This document shows positions 42,285 to 51,358 of a stretch of 64,000 bases of DNA, piece by piece (the stretch's first letter is position 1; each line of letters opens with the position of its first letter). The stretch comes from Acidimicrobiaceae bacterium (GTDB lineage Bacteria; Actinomycetota; Acidimicrobiia; Acidimicrobiales; Aldehydirespiratoraceae). A program made the position numbers and the translations under genes. The stretch lies in NCBI GenBank assembly GCA_016845585.1, contig JAERSO010000035.1:1-64000 (forward strand), given 5' to 3'. The notes under the pieces were generated by a model. That model was not told the DNA's origin and made no database searches. It worked only from the letters and a program-made list of their open reading frames with translations.

Positions 42285-43222
42285 CCACGCCCCGACTCCT
42301 CATGATCCTCACCGAGAACGAGCCGCTGATCGAGCTCGACGACCTCGACGCGATGGTCGAGATGGCCCGAACCGCCGATGCCGAAGGCTTCGACGCCGTG
42401 ATGCTGAGCGAACACCTCGCTCTCGGCCCCGCCGCCGGCGCGCTCGGGCGCCCCACCAACCCCCGGGAGTACGCGGCGCCCGGCAATCAGGATCCGGCGA
42501 TGGGCTGGCCCAGCCAGATCGTGATGGCGTCGGCGATCGCCGCCGCCACCGAGCAGGTGCGCATCGTGCTCGGCGCGATCATCGCGCCGCTCCGCCACCC
42601 GGTGGCGATGGCGAAGGAGTTGGCCACCCTCGACCGGCTGAGTCACGGCCGGCTCGTCGTCCAGCCGACCGTGTCGTGGCATCGCGAAGAGTACGATGCT
42701 CTCGGTGTCGACTTCACCAAGCGGGGCCGCATCCTCGACGAGCAACTCGGTGCCCTGATGGCGCTCTGGAACGAGACACCGGCTGAGTTCCACGGTGAGT
42801 TCTTCGACTTCGCCGATGTCTACTCCGTGCCCAAACCCATGGGCTCACGGCGAACACGAACTCGACCAACAATGTGGTTCGGTGGCCAGGCCATGCACGA
42901 TCCGCTGCTGCGACGGATCGTGAGGTACGGCGATGCGTTCCATCCGTTTGGCACACCAACGGCCGCGGACCTGGCGAAGCTGGCCGACGGCATGGCCGCG
43001 GCCGGACGTCACATCGACGAGTTGGAGAAGGTCGGTGGCACCCGCGCCCGTTTCACCGGCGCCGACGACGTCGCCGACATCGATGACGCGATGTCCGACT
43101 TCCCCCAGCAGATCGAGGCCGGCTACACGACCTTCTGCATGAAGCCCGCCCAGCACATCAACTCCATGGACGAGTTGCCGGGCCTGTGTCGCCACATGGT
43201 CGACCACGTGGCCACGCTCTGA
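42281..43222 (+). CDS. LLM-class flavin or F420 oxidoreductase, second
   Basis: A 313-residue luciferase-like protein: AVMLSEHLALGPAAGA in strand 2, SQIVMASAIAAATEQVRIVL and GAIIAPLRHPVAMAKELATL, then LDRLSHGRLVVQPTVSWHRE, and PTMWFGGQAMHDPLLRRIVR with the phosphate-binding strand. Typical single-subunit monooxygenase or F420-dependent reductase. It ends the three-gene operon behind the amidase and converges with a P450 gene (gap 9 bases). The role could be hydroxylation or Baeyer-Villiger-type oxidation; no residue decides it. ATG at 42281 overlaps the SDR stop. Confidence 0.87.
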   Translation: MTTPRLLMILTENEPLIELDDLDAMVEMARTADAEGFDAVMLSEHLALGPAAGALGRPTNPREYAAPGNQDPAMGWPSQIVMASAIAAATEQVRIVLGAIIAPLRHPVAMAKELATLDRLSHGRLVVQPTVSWHREEYDALGVDFTKRGRILDEQLGALMALWNETPAEFHGEFFDFADVYSVPKPMGSRRTRTRPTMWFGGQAMHDPLLRRIVRYGDAFHPFGTPTAADLAKLADGMAAAGRHIDELEKVGGTRARFTGADDVADIDDAMSDFPQQIEAGYTTFCMKPAQHINSMDELPGLCRHMVDHVATL

Positions 43223-43231
43223 TGGGCCGAG

Positions 43232-44515
43232 TCAGTCCCAGGCGATGTCGAGGCGGGTCGGACCGCGGAAGCTGATGTTGGGGAACGTCTCGAACTCGTG
43301 ACCACCCGCGAGCCGCAGCGACGGCAGCTTCTCGGTCAGCACCTCCAGCACGATCTTCGCTTCGAACTTCGCGAACCGGACACCGAGGCAGAAGTGCTTG
43401 CCCTTGCCGAAGGAGATGTTGTTGCGAGCGTCGCGCCGGTGGATGTCGAAGGACTCCGGGTCGGGGAACTCGTCGGGGTCATGGTTGGCGGCGGCGAGGT
43501 TCAGGTACACCTGGGTGCCCTTGAGGATGTCGACGCCGCCGAGTGTCGTGTCACAGTTCGCGATCCGTCGCCAACCGATCTGCGGCGTATCCAGGCGAAT
43601 GACCTCCTCGAGCGCATTGGCGATGAGGTCGCGATCCGCACACAGCGCATCCCAGTCGTCCCGTCGCGGCAGCAGCGTCGACAAGGCGTTGCCGAGAAGC
43701 AGCGTGACGGGTTCGTGGCCGGCGAATGAAAGACCGTAGAGGATCGATTCGACCTCTCGATAGGTGAGATCGTCAGGGTGTGCCTCGTGATCGGCGAGCA
43801 ACTCGGACGCGAAGTCGTCGGCCGGGTTGCCCTTCTTCGCTGCGGTGAACTCCTGGACGTATTGCCAGTAGGCCACCATCTTCTCGGCGATCGCCACCTG
43901 TTCCTCGGCACTCGGCTGGCCCCAGGAGAAGGCCAGACGGTCCCCGCACCACTCCTTCAGCTGGGAGTAGTCCGCCTCGGGGAACCCCATGAACTTGAAA
44001 ACGACCTCGCCTGGCAACGGCTGTCCCACCGCGGCGATGAAGTCCGCCGGGGATCCCTCGGCGATCATCTCGTCGATGAGTTCCTCCGCCCGCCGTCGGA
44101 TGTAGGGCTCCAACACCTTGTTGCGCCGGTTGGTGAAGCCGTTCTTGGTGAACTGGCGAATGCGACCGTGATCGGGCTCCTGGCGGTTCGACATCACGGC
44201 AACGGGACAGAAGCTCGGATCGGCGAGGATGGCGGCGGCTTCCTCACAGATCGGAAAGACCGGGTCCTGCACGTTCTCCGAGGAGTAGACATCCGGGTTG
44301 AGGAAGACTTCGGTCACGAGGTCCATGCGGGAAACGACCACGAATCCCAGCTCCGGGGCCCACGCCACCGGTGCCTCGTCGCGCATGCGGTTGGCGATCG
44401 GATAGGGCGCCTCGACGTACGCCGGCATCAATGGCGTGAAGGCATGATCCACCGGGCACCCCGTCGGCACGGCCGTCGCCGCCGTGCGGATCTGATGGTA
44501 ATCGGTCTCAGTCAT
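43232..44515 (-). CDS. Cytochrome P450 with unusual I-helix (second of four)
   Basis: A 427-residue P450. The heme loop SFGKGKHFCLGVRFAKFEAK with Cys is clear and ExxR is present (EEVIRLDT). The I-helix, however, reads GLSFAGHEPVTLLLGN: where most P450s have (A/G)Gx(D/E)TT, this has AGHEPV, so the oxygen-activating Thr is Pro, as in a minority of P450s that use substrate or another residue instead. The N-terminal PVDHAFTPLMPAYVEAPYPI is typical. The gene is monocistronic, divergent from the ABC importer, with operator site 2 in the intergenic gap. Substrate unknown. Confidence 0.9.
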   Translation of the reverse strand: MTETDYHQIRTAATAVPTGCPVDHAFTPLMPAYVEAPYPIANRMRDEAPVAWAPELGFVVVSRMDLVTEVFLNPDVYSSENVQDPVFPICEEAAAILADPSFCPVAVMSNRQEPDHGRIRQFTKNGFTNRRNKVLEPYIRRRAEELIDEMIAEGSPADFIAAVGQPLPGEVVFKFMGFPEADYSQLKEWCGDRLAFSWGQPSAEEQVAIAEKMVAYWQYVQEFTAAKKGNPADDFASELLADHEAHPDDLTYREVESILYGLSFAGHEPVTLLLGNALSTLLPRRDDWDALCADRDLIANALEEVIRLDTPQIGWRRIANCDTTLGGVDILKGTQVYLNLAAANHDPDEFPDPESFDIHRRDARNNISFGKGKHFCLGVRFAKFEAKIVLEVLTEKLPSLRLAGGHEFETFPNISFRGPTRLDIAWD

Positions 44516-44669
44516 CGCCGACATCCTCGCACGCCCCGCCGTGCCATGCAGCTTCGATCTCGAGCGTCCACAAGGCGACCAGGCCTTCCATCGCACGGAC
44601 CCCTGTCCCCACCGTCCCAACCTCTTGCAATTGGTCGCCTGATCTGAAAGTGTGTTTTTTATACAAAAG

Positions 44670-44689
44670 ATCGTTTGCAGCCGAACGAT
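44670..44689. promoter_or_regulatory. Cluster operator, site 2 (divergent promoter)
   Basis: ATCGTTTGCAGCCGAACGAT matches site 1 in 15 of 20 bases, in both half-sites. It lies between the P450 gene (minus) and the importer operon (plus), in an AT-rich patch with TTTTTTATACA just upstream. A possible -35 (TTGCAG) overlaps it. Confidence 0.65.
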
Positions 44690-44734
44690 CGTTGCGTCTA
44701 GCGTTCGCTGACCAATATCTGGAGGGATTCCCCA

Positions 44735-45979
44735 ATGAAGTTCAAGTTCCTGATCGCGTTGCTCGCGGTCTTCAGTCTCATCGCTGCCGCATGTGGCGAC
44801 GACGACAGCAGCACCGACGCCGGTGATGCCGGTGCGGACTCCGGCGATGACATGGCCGAGGGCGAGGGTCTCGACATCGACGCCATCCTCGCGGCCGATC
44901 TCGCCGCGTGTGAAGCCGCTCCGACCGGCGACGCCATCAAGGTGGGTATGGCGATGGACTTCTCCGACGTCGTCGGCTTCGTCGACATCCCCGGTTCGAA
45001 CCTCGTGCCCTACATCGCCGAACTGGCGAACTGCAACGGTGGCATCAACGGCCGCCCCGTCGAGGTCCAGGTCGCCGAAGTCGGCGACGACGCCGCCCTC
45101 GCCGCCCAGGAGCTCCTCGACTGGGGTGCTCACTTCCTGATCGGCCCGCCCTTCGCCGACTTCGCGCTTCCGATCCTCCAGGTCACCGAGGGCAACGTGC
45201 CGCTGTTCGTGGCTGCCTCGACCGAGCCCACGCTCGCCGACGCCTCCATCAACTCCTGGCTCGTCAGCTTCGACGACAACCTGATGGCCGCTGCGGTCGC
45301 CCAATGGGCGCTCGACAACGGCATCGACCGCGCCATCATCTTCACCGAAGGTGAGGGTGTGCCCTACACCGGCGTCAACCCCGACGCCTTCAAGGCGCAC
45401 TTCGAGGCCAACGGCGGCACCGTCGTCAGCGAGCAGACCTACGTCTGGGCCGCCGACACCGACTTCTCCGCTCAGGTGAACGAGATCGCCGGCATCTCCG
45501 AGAACAACGAGATCGTGTATTCGGCGGCTCTCGGCTTCCAGGTCACCGCCCTTCGCGGCCAGCTCGAAGGTCAGGGCCTCGACGGTCTGACCTACGGCGG
45601 CACCGACGCCCTCGACGCCACCGGCATCCAGTTCGAGGACAACAACGAGGGCATCGTCCACACCCCGCACGTCAGCATCTCGGCGGGCGACCGCAACGAC
45701 GCGATGCTCGCCGGCTACGAAGCCGCGAAGGGTGAGGCACTCGAGAGCCGTGGCTTCATGCCGCTCTACGTCGACTCCATGTTCCTGGGCATCCAGGCCA
45801 TGCTCGACTGTGGCTGCGACGACCCCGCTCAGATCGGCGATGCCGTCGCCGCCATCTCCGGCTTCGAGGGTCTCTCCGGCACGATCACCTACGCCGGCAC
45901 CAACGGCATCCCGCCGAAGGCTGTCCCGATCAACCAGATCGTCGACGGGGCCGACACCCTGGTCGACACCATCGGCTGA
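44735..45979 (+). CDS. ABC importer substrate-binding lipoprotein (branched-chain type)
   Basis: A 414-residue exported protein. The signal LLAVFSLIAAACGDDD ends in a lipobox (Cys). After an acidic linker the ligand-binding region starts with VGMAMDFSDVVGFVDIPGSN, NGGINGRPVEVQVAEVGDDA, and ends with AGTNGIPPKAVPINQIVDGA. This is the Leu/Ile/Val-binding (type I periplasmic) fold. In catabolic clusters such proteins bind aromatic acids, amides or small organics, and the neighbours suggest the cluster's substrate. GGAGGG at 44719-44724 precedes the ATG. It is the first gene of the importer operon, under operator site 2. Confidence 0.92.
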   Translation: MKFKFLIALLAVFSLIAAACGDDDSSTDAGDAGADSGDDMAEGEGLDIDAILAADLAACEAAPTGDAIKVGMAMDFSDVVGFVDIPGSNLVPYIAELANCNGGINGRPVEVQVAEVGDDAALAAQELLDWGAHFLIGPPFADFALPILQVTEGNVPLFVAASTEPTLADASINSWLVSFDDNLMAAAVAQWALDNGIDRAIIFTEGEGVPYTGVNPDAFKAHFEANGGTVVSEQTYVWAADTDFSAQVNEIAGISENNEIVYSAALGFQVTALRGQLEGQGLDGLTYGGTDALDATGIQFEDNNEGIVHTPHVSISAGDRNDAMLAGYEAAKGEALESRGFMPLYVDSMFLGIQAMLDCGCDDPAQIGDAVAAISGFEGLSGTITYAGTNGIPPKAVPINQIVDGADTLVDTIG

Positions 45980-46000
45980 GTGTTGCTGGACTGAGTCACT

Positions 46001-46711
46001 GTGCTCGAAGTCGGGGGACTCACAACCAAATACGGTGCGATCTCCGCACTTCGAGACGCGAGTCTGACCGTCGGGTCCGGTGAGGTCATTGGCCTCATCG
46101 GACCCAACGGGGCAGGCAAGACGACCTTGTTGAATTCGATTGCCGGGTTGCTCACCCCAGCGGCGGGCACGGTCACGTTCAACGGTGCCGATGTCACCGG
46201 CTCATCGCCCGAGAAGCTCCTGCGCGCCGGGCTGGCCCTGGTGCCCGAGCACCGCCGGATCTTCACCGACATGACGGTGGAGGAGAATCTCAAGATCGGC
46301 GGCATCACCCGTTCTGCCTTGGAACGGAGCTCCGATCTCGATGAAATGGCCGAGCTGTTCCCGGTCCTGCGCGACAAGTGGACCACCGCGGCCGGCTTCC
46401 TTTCCGGCGGCGAGGCGCAGCAGCTCGCCATCGCCCGGGCGCTCATGTCGCGCCCGAAGCTGCTGATGATGGACGAACCCTCACTCGGGCTCGCGCCCGT
46501 GCTGGTCGACGTCGTCTTCGATCTGATCGCCAACCTGAGAACGCAGGGACGCACCCTGCTCGTCGTCGAGCAGAACGCCACCCGAATGCTGGAGGCGTCC
46601 GACCGGGCCTACGTCCTGCGCAGTGGCGAGGTCGTGGCCACGGGCACGGGAGCCGAACTCCGAGAACGCGACGACCTCTTCGACACCTTCGTCGGAGGAG
46701 GCGAGTCATGA
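46001..46711 (+). CDS. ABC importer ATP-binding protein, LivF-type
   Basis: A 236-residue ATPase. Walker A GPNGAGKTTLLNSIAG, signature SGGEAQQLAIARALMSRPK, Walker B LLMMDEPSLGLAPVLVDV, and the LivF-like GLALVPEHRRIFTDMTVEEN are all present. It is the LivF member of a branched-chain amino-acid-type importer; its partner ATPase is fused to the LivM permease two genes on. GTG at 46001 begins the frame, 21 bases after the binding protein gene. Its TGA overlaps the next ATG. Confidence 0.92.
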   Translation: MLEVGGLTTKYGAISALRDASLTVGSGEVIGLIGPNGAGKTTLLNSIAGLLTPAAGTVTFNGADVTGSSPEKLLRAGLALVPEHRRIFTDMTVEENLKIGGITRSALERSSDLDEMAELFPVLRDKWTTAAGFLSGGEAQQLAIARALMSRPKLLMMDEPSLGLAPVLVDVVFDLIANLRTQGRTLLVVEQNATRMLEASDRAYVLRSGEVVATGTGAELRERDDLFDTFVGGGES

Positions 46712-47595
46712 CCGAACTCCTGCAGAACCTCATCGACGGTCTCGGCCGGGGCAGCATCTACGCCCTTCTCGCTCTCGGCGTCGCCGTGATCTTCGGCGTG
46801 ATGCATCTGCTCAACTTCGCCCACGGCGAACTCATCACCGTGGGGGGCTACGCGGCCTACGCGGCGTCCAACCAGGGCTGGTCCTGGTATCTGATCACCC
46901 CACTGATCATCATCTGTGCGGTCGCCGCATCGCTGCTGATCGAGCGCATCGCGTTCAGCCGCGTCCGTGGTGCGTCCGACTTCACCCTGCTGCTCACGTC
47001 GTTCGGCGTGCACTTCGTGGTGTCCGCCATCTTCCTCCTCTATGTGTCCGCGTCGGTGAAGACGTTCTCTCGCCCCGGCTGGGTCACCGACACGTACTCG
47101 GTGGGGTCTCTCAACATCGAGGTGTTCGACACGGTCGTGATCGTCGTCACGGTCATCACCCTGCTCGCCACGACCTGGCTCCTGCAGCGCACCATGTTCG
47201 GCATCGCGTTGCGTGGTGCTGCCGCTGACTTCGACGCCGCCCGCCTCATGGGCGTCAACTCCGACTCGGTCATTCGCGGCGCCTTCGCCCTCAGCGGCCT
47301 GCTGGCCGGAATCGCCGGCGTGTTCTGGCTGATGCGTTCGGGCTCGACCACCCCGAGCGGCGGCGTGGACCCGATGCTCTCCGGCGTGCTCGCCGCCCTG
47401 ATCGGCGGCCTCGGCTCACTGCGTGGCGCCGTGCTCGGCGGGTTCGTGCTCGGCCTCGCCGAAGTGGTCCTGCGCTCGCGGCTCCCCGATGGCATCGCCC
47501 CACTCACCGATGGCGTGGTCTTCGTGCTCATCGCCCTGTTGTTCATCTTCCGACCACAGGGACTCATCACCGTGGCCCATGCGGAGCGTGTGTGA
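46708..47595 (+). CDS. ABC importer permease, LivH-type
   Basis: A 295-residue membrane protein with about eight hydrophobic helices. LGVAVIFGVMHLLNFAHGEL is the conserved LivH segment and GVNSDSVIRGAFALSGLLAG the EAA-like cytoplasmic loop. The C-terminal GGVDPMLSGVLAALIGGLGS and LRGAVLGGFVLG agree. It pairs with the LivM half of the next protein. ATG at 46708 overlaps the ATPase stop (ATGA), and its own TGA overlaps the next start. Confidence 0.92.
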   Translation: MTELLQNLIDGLGRGSIYALLALGVAVIFGVMHLLNFAHGELITVGGYAAYAASNQGWSWYLITPLIIICAVAASLLIERIAFSRVRGASDFTLLLTSFGVHFVVSAIFLLYVSASVKTFSRPGWVTDTYSVGSLNIEVFDTVVIVVTVITLLATTWLLQRTMFGIALRGAAADFDAARLMGVNSDSVIRGAFALSGLLAGIAGVFWLMRSGSTTPSGGVDPMLSGVLAALIGGLGSLRGAVLGGFVLGLAEVVLRSRLPDGIAPLTDGVVFVLIALLFIFRPQGLITVAHAERV

Positions 47596-49454
47596 TGTTC
47601 CCCAGGTTCGACCGCGACGTCGCCTTCCCATTCGCCGGCGCACTCATCCTCTTCGCCGCCCTGGTCGGGGGCGGACTCCTCTACCAAGCCCTCTTCAGCG
47701 GTGGCGCCGCCGAACGCCTCGTCACCGTGATGCTCATCGATGCGATCATCGTTCTCGGCATCCAGGTCTATGTGGGGAACACCGGTGTGCTGTCCTTCGG
47801 CCACATCGGCTTCGGCGCCATCGCCGGCTACACCTTCGCGGTGCTGGCCATCTCCCCGGAGGAGAAGGCCAAGCGCATCCCCGACGCGCCGTTCGGACTC
47901 ACCGACGTCGACATGAGCATCACGATGGCGATCATCGTCGCCGTGGTCGTCGCGTGCATCGCCGCGGTGATCCTCGGTGTCGGACTGGCCCGATCGGGCG
48001 CTCAATCCGGCGCGGTCTCGGCCACGGTGATCACGCTGGCGCTGTTGTTCGTCACCCACGAGGTGTCGCGCAACTGGCCCGAGCTCACCGGCGGCGAACG
48101 GGTCGGGCTCTTCTTCCCGATCGGCGGCGCGCTCGACAGCCGGCTGCCCATCTACGGAGCTCTCCTCGGGTCGCTGATCGTCGCCCGGCTCTACGCCCAG
48201 AGCCGCAGCGGTCGACTCGCCGTCGCCGCCCGCGAAGACAACCTCGCGGCGCGTGCCATGGGCGTCAACCCACTCGTGCAGCAGATGGTGGCGCTCATCA
48301 TCTCGGTGGCCATCGTCGCCGTCGGCGCCAGCCTCTCGGTCTACGAGGACGGCTCGCTGCTCCCGGAGAACTTCTTCTTCGACTTCACCCTGCTCACCCT
48401 CGTGATGTTGATCGTGGGCGGGCGCAACAGCGTCACCGGCGCGGTGCTCGGCGTCGCCGTCATGACCTTCGGCCGAGAGCTCGCTCGCCGTCTCGGCCAG
48501 GACGGGTTCGAGATCTTCGGGCTCGGCCTCGACGGCAAGCCGCTCGATTGGGTCTTTCGCGAGAACCTCCAGACCGTCTTCCTCGGGCTCTCGATGCTCG
48601 GCTTCATGATCTGGCGACCCAAGGGGCTGCTCGACGATTGGGAGCTCGACGAGTGGCTGCGAGCCAAACTTCGCCGCGGCGATGAAGCCAAGCCAGAACC
48701 CCTCCCCGAGGTCGAAGCCGACACGTCGTCGGTGCTGCATGCCGAATCGATCGAGGTCCGTTTCGGCGGCTTCAAAGCACTGTCCGACGCCGCCCTGCAC
48801 GCCGACGGCGGGGAGATCGTCGGCATCATCGGCCCCAATGGCGCCGGCAAGACCACGTTCGTGAACGTCATCACCGGCATGGTGCAGCCCACGGCCGGTC
48901 GCTTCTCGGTCGACGGCGACGATGTCACCGACACCGAGACGTACGAGCTCGCCCGTCGCGGTGTCGTACGCACCTTCCAGAATCTCCGCCTCTTCGGCGC
49001 GCTGACGGTGCGGGAGAACGTCGAGGTCTCCTCCCTGATCGCCCAGTCGCACCGCACCGGACGCACGATCCCCGACATCGATGCGCTCATCGGTGAGGCG
49101 GGTCTCTGGGAACACCGCGATCGTCGGGCCGGCGAACTCGACTACGGCAACTCCCGACGCCTCGAGCTCGCCCGCGCCGCGGCCCTCGCCCCTTCGTTCC
49201 TGCTCCTCGACGAACCAACCAGCGGCATGAGCGACAGTGAATCGCTCGAAATGATCGAACAGGTACGCCACATGGCCGCCACGGTCGGCGCCGGCGTGAT
49301 CGTCATCGACCACGACCTCGGTTTCATCACCGGGATCTCGGACCGAATCTACGCGTTCGACCAGGGTGCCGTCATCGCCGTCGGCACCCCCGAAGAGATC
49401 CAGGCCAACGCGCGGGTCCAAGCCGCCTACCTGGGGTCGGCTGCCACCAGATGA
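47595..49454 (+). CDS. ABC importer permease-ATPase fusion (LivM-LivG)
   Basis: A 619-residue fusion. The first 350 residues are a LivM-type permease with multiple hydrophobic helices (GVLSFGHIGFGAIAGYTFAV; AREDNLAARAMGVNPLVQQM). The C-terminal 240 residues, after a short linker, are a LivG-type ATPase: GPNGAGKTTFVNVITGMV, the LivG-specific VVRTFQNLRLFGALTVRENV, LDYGNSRRLELARAAALAPS as signature (LDYGN in place of LSGGQ or LSYGQ), and LLLDEPTSGMSDSESLEMIE as Walker B. Thus three of the five subunits of the importer need only two genes. Start taken at the ATG 47595 overlapping the permease stop; GTG 47592 is an alternative. Its stop overlaps the GntR gene. Confidence 0.92.
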   Translation: MFPRFDRDVAFPFAGALILFAALVGGGLLYQALFSGGAAERLVTVMLIDAIIVLGIQVYVGNTGVLSFGHIGFGAIAGYTFAVLAISPEEKAKRIPDAPFGLTDVDMSITMAIIVAVVVACIAAVILGVGLARSGAQSGAVSATVITLALLFVTHEVSRNWPELTGGERVGLFFPIGGALDSRLPIYGALLGSLIVARLYAQSRSGRLAVAAREDNLAARAMGVNPLVQQMVALIISVAIVAVGASLSVYEDGSLLPENFFFDFTLLTLVMLIVGGRNSVTGAVLGVAVMTFGRELARRLGQDGFEIFGLGLDGKPLDWVFRENLQTVFLGLSMLGFMIWRPKGLLDDWELDEWLRAKLRRGDEAKPEPLPEVEADTSSVLHAESIEVRFGGFKALSDAALHADGGEIVGIIGPNGAGKTTFVNVITGMVQPTAGRFSVDGDDVTDTETYELARRGVVRTFQNLRLFGALTVRENVEVSSLIAQSHRTGRTIPDIDALIGEAGLWEHRDRRAGELDYGNSRRLELARAAALAPSFLLLDEPTSGMSDSESLEMIEQVRHMAATVGAGVIVIDHDLGFITGISDRIYAFDQGAVIAVGTPEEIQANARVQAAYLGSAATR

Positions 49455-50164
49455 GCGAGTCGCCGTACCGTCCCACACCGATCGGCGCACGCCGCGGCGG
49501 ACTCGCCGCGGACGTCGCCGACTACGTCCGCGGCCTCATCCTCACCGGCGCGCTCGAGCCCGGCGTGAAGGTGGACCAGGAGGCGATCAGCCAGGCGCTC
49601 GGCGTGAGCCGCAGCCCGATTCGCGAGGCGCTCGTCGGGCTCGGCAAAGAGGGCCTGCTCGACATCACCCCGCGACGCGGAGCGTTCGTCGCCCGCTTGA
49701 CTCCCGAAGACATCATCGACCACTACGAGCTGGTCGGCATCGTGTCGGGCCGCGCCGCGGCGATGGCTGCCGATGCCTTGAAGGAGGAGGACGTCGAGGC
49801 GCTGGAAGCCGTGCACGATCAGTTCGTGGCCGGCGCATCGCCCGCCGACCTGCAGGTCCTGAACGACGACTTCCATCGGATCATCAACACGGCCGCGCCG
49901 CGGCGAACACGCTGGCTGCTCGGCCACCTGGCCCGCTCCGTGCCGTCGGACTACTACGAGTTCACCGACGGCTGGAATGCCAAGGCCGTCGGGCACCACG
50001 CGGCCGTGCTCGCCGCGATAGTCGGCCGGGACGCCGACGGCGCTCGCGAGGCGATGGAACGCCATCTGCACGAATCCGGCGTCGCGGCCGTTGCCGAGCT
50101 CCGCCGCCGCGGTTTCTGGTCCGACCACGACTCGAACTCCGACATGGACAAGGAATCTGCGTGA
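49451..50164 (+). CDS. GntR-family transcription regulator (FCD)
   Basis: A 237-residue regulator. The winged-helix domain (VADYVRGLILTGALEPGVKV, then QEAISQALGVSRSPIREALV and GLGKEGLLDITPRRGAFVAR) is typical GntR. The C-terminal FCD domain shows VLNDDFHRIINTAAPRRTRW and HHAAVLAAIVGRDADGAREA with metal- or ligand-binding His. FadR-type regulators sense a pathway acid. The gene is within the importer operon, starting four bases before the fused ABC gene ends and overlapping the acyl-CoA dehydrogenase start. It may control the cluster together with the MarR protein encoded at 62.2 kb. Confidence 0.92.
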   Translation: MSESPYRPTPIGARRGGLAADVADYVRGLILTGALEPGVKVDQEAISQALGVSRSPIREALVGLGKEGLLDITPRRGAFVARLTPEDIIDHYELVGIVSGRAAAMAADALKEEDVEALEAVHDQFVAGASPADLQVLNDDFHRIINTAAPRRTRWLLGHLARSVPSDYYEFTDGWNAKAVGHHAAVLAAIVGRDADGAREAMERHLHESGVAAVAELRRRGFWSDHDSNSDMDKESA

Positions 50165-51342
50165 CCGACACGTTCGTCCCCCAACAGGCCAGCGACTTCG
50201 ACGACATTCGCTTCGAAGTCCGCCGCCTGTGCGACAAGTACGGCAACGAGTACTGGCGCGGGCTCGAGCCCGACAACTACCCCACCGAGTTCGTGAAGGA
50301 ACTCACCGATCAGGGCTGGCTCGGGTCGCTCATTCCCGAGGAGTACGGCGGCGGTGGGCTCAGTCTCGCCGGCGCATCGGTCATCCTCGAGGAGATCTCG
50401 GCCAGTGGCGGCAACCCGTCGGCATGTCACGCCCAGATGTACGTGATGGGCACCCTGCTGCGCCACGGCACCGAGGAGCAGAAGCAGAAGTACCTGCCCC
50501 AGGTCGCCGACGGCCGCAAGCGTCTCCAGGCCTTCGGCGTCACCGAACCCACGGCGGGCTCGGAGACCACTGCCATCTCCACCCGGGCCGTGCGCGACGG
50601 CGACACGTGGCGGATCAACGGGCAGAAGATCTGGACCAGCCGGGCGATGCAGAGTGATCTGATGATCCTTCTCGCTCGCACGACGCCGGCCGAGGAGGTC
50701 ACGAACCGGGTCGAGGGCCTCTCGGTGTTCATCGTCGAGATGCGGGGCGACGACGGCGAACTGATTCCGGGACTCACCATCAATCCGATCCCGACGATGA
50801 TGAACCACAACACCAATGAGGTGTTCTTCGACGATGTCGAGATCCCCGCCGACGCACTGATCGGCACCGAGGGCATGGGGTTCCGCCACATCCTCGACGG
50901 CATGAACGCCGAGCGCATCCTGATCGCCGGCGAGTGCATCGGCGACGGCACGTTCTTCCTCGACAAGGCCACCGAATACGCCAACGAGCGCGAGGTGTTC
51001 GGCCGGCCCATCGGCATGAACCAGGGTGTGCAGTTCCCCCTCGCCAAGGCGTATGCCAACCTGCGGGCCGCCGACCTCATGCGCTGGCAGGCCGCCAACA
51101 TGTTCGACCAGGGTCTGTCGTGCGGGGCCGAGGCCAACATGGCCAAGATGCTCGCGTCGGAGGCCTCGTGGGAAGCCGGCAACGCTGCGGTGCAAACCTT
51201 CGGCGGATTCGGGTTCGCCGTCGAGTACGACATCGAGCGCAAGCTGCGCGAGACCCGGCTCTACCAAGTCGCCCCCATCAACAACAATCTGGTGCTCGCG
51301 TTCGTCGCGCAGAAGTGCCTCGGCCTCCCGAAGTCGTACTGA
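50161..51342 (+). CDS. Acyl-CoA dehydrogenase (first of two)
   Basis: A 393-residue flavoenzyme. GVTEPTAGSETTAISTRAVR and DTWRINGQKIWTSRAMQSDL are the FAD-binding strand motifs; EVFGRPIGMNQGVQFPLAKA and FGGFGFAVEYDIERKLRETR are C-terminal family motifs. The catalytic base, normally Glu in the C-terminal half, cannot be assigned with certainty. It should introduce a double bond into a CoA-thioester of the pathway. GTG at 50161 overlaps the GntR stop (GTGA). The downstream alcohol dehydrogenase starts 16 bases later. Confidence 0.92.
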   Translation: MTDTFVPQQASDFDDIRFEVRRLCDKYGNEYWRGLEPDNYPTEFVKELTDQGWLGSLIPEEYGGGGLSLAGASVILEEISASGGNPSACHAQMYVMGTLLRHGTEEQKQKYLPQVADGRKRLQAFGVTEPTAGSETTAISTRAVRDGDTWRINGQKIWTSRAMQSDLMILLARTTPAEEVTNRVEGLSVFIVEMRGDDGELIPGLTINPIPTMMNHNTNEVFFDDVEIPADALIGTEGMGFRHILDGMNAERILIAGECIGDGTFFLDKATEYANEREVFGRPIGMNQGVQFPLAKAYANLRAADLMRWQAANMFDQGLSCGAEANMAKMLASEASWEAGNAAVQTFGGFGFAVEYDIERKLRETRLYQVAPINNNLVLAFVAQKCLGLPKSY

Positions 51343-51358
51343 GGAGGTCGGGCTGATC

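Noticed and set aside
47040-49490. 816-residue minus-strand frame over the importer genes
   Set aside because: His/Asp/Glu-rich composition is typical of the antisense frame of GC-rich genes, and the plus strand carries clear transporter motifs.
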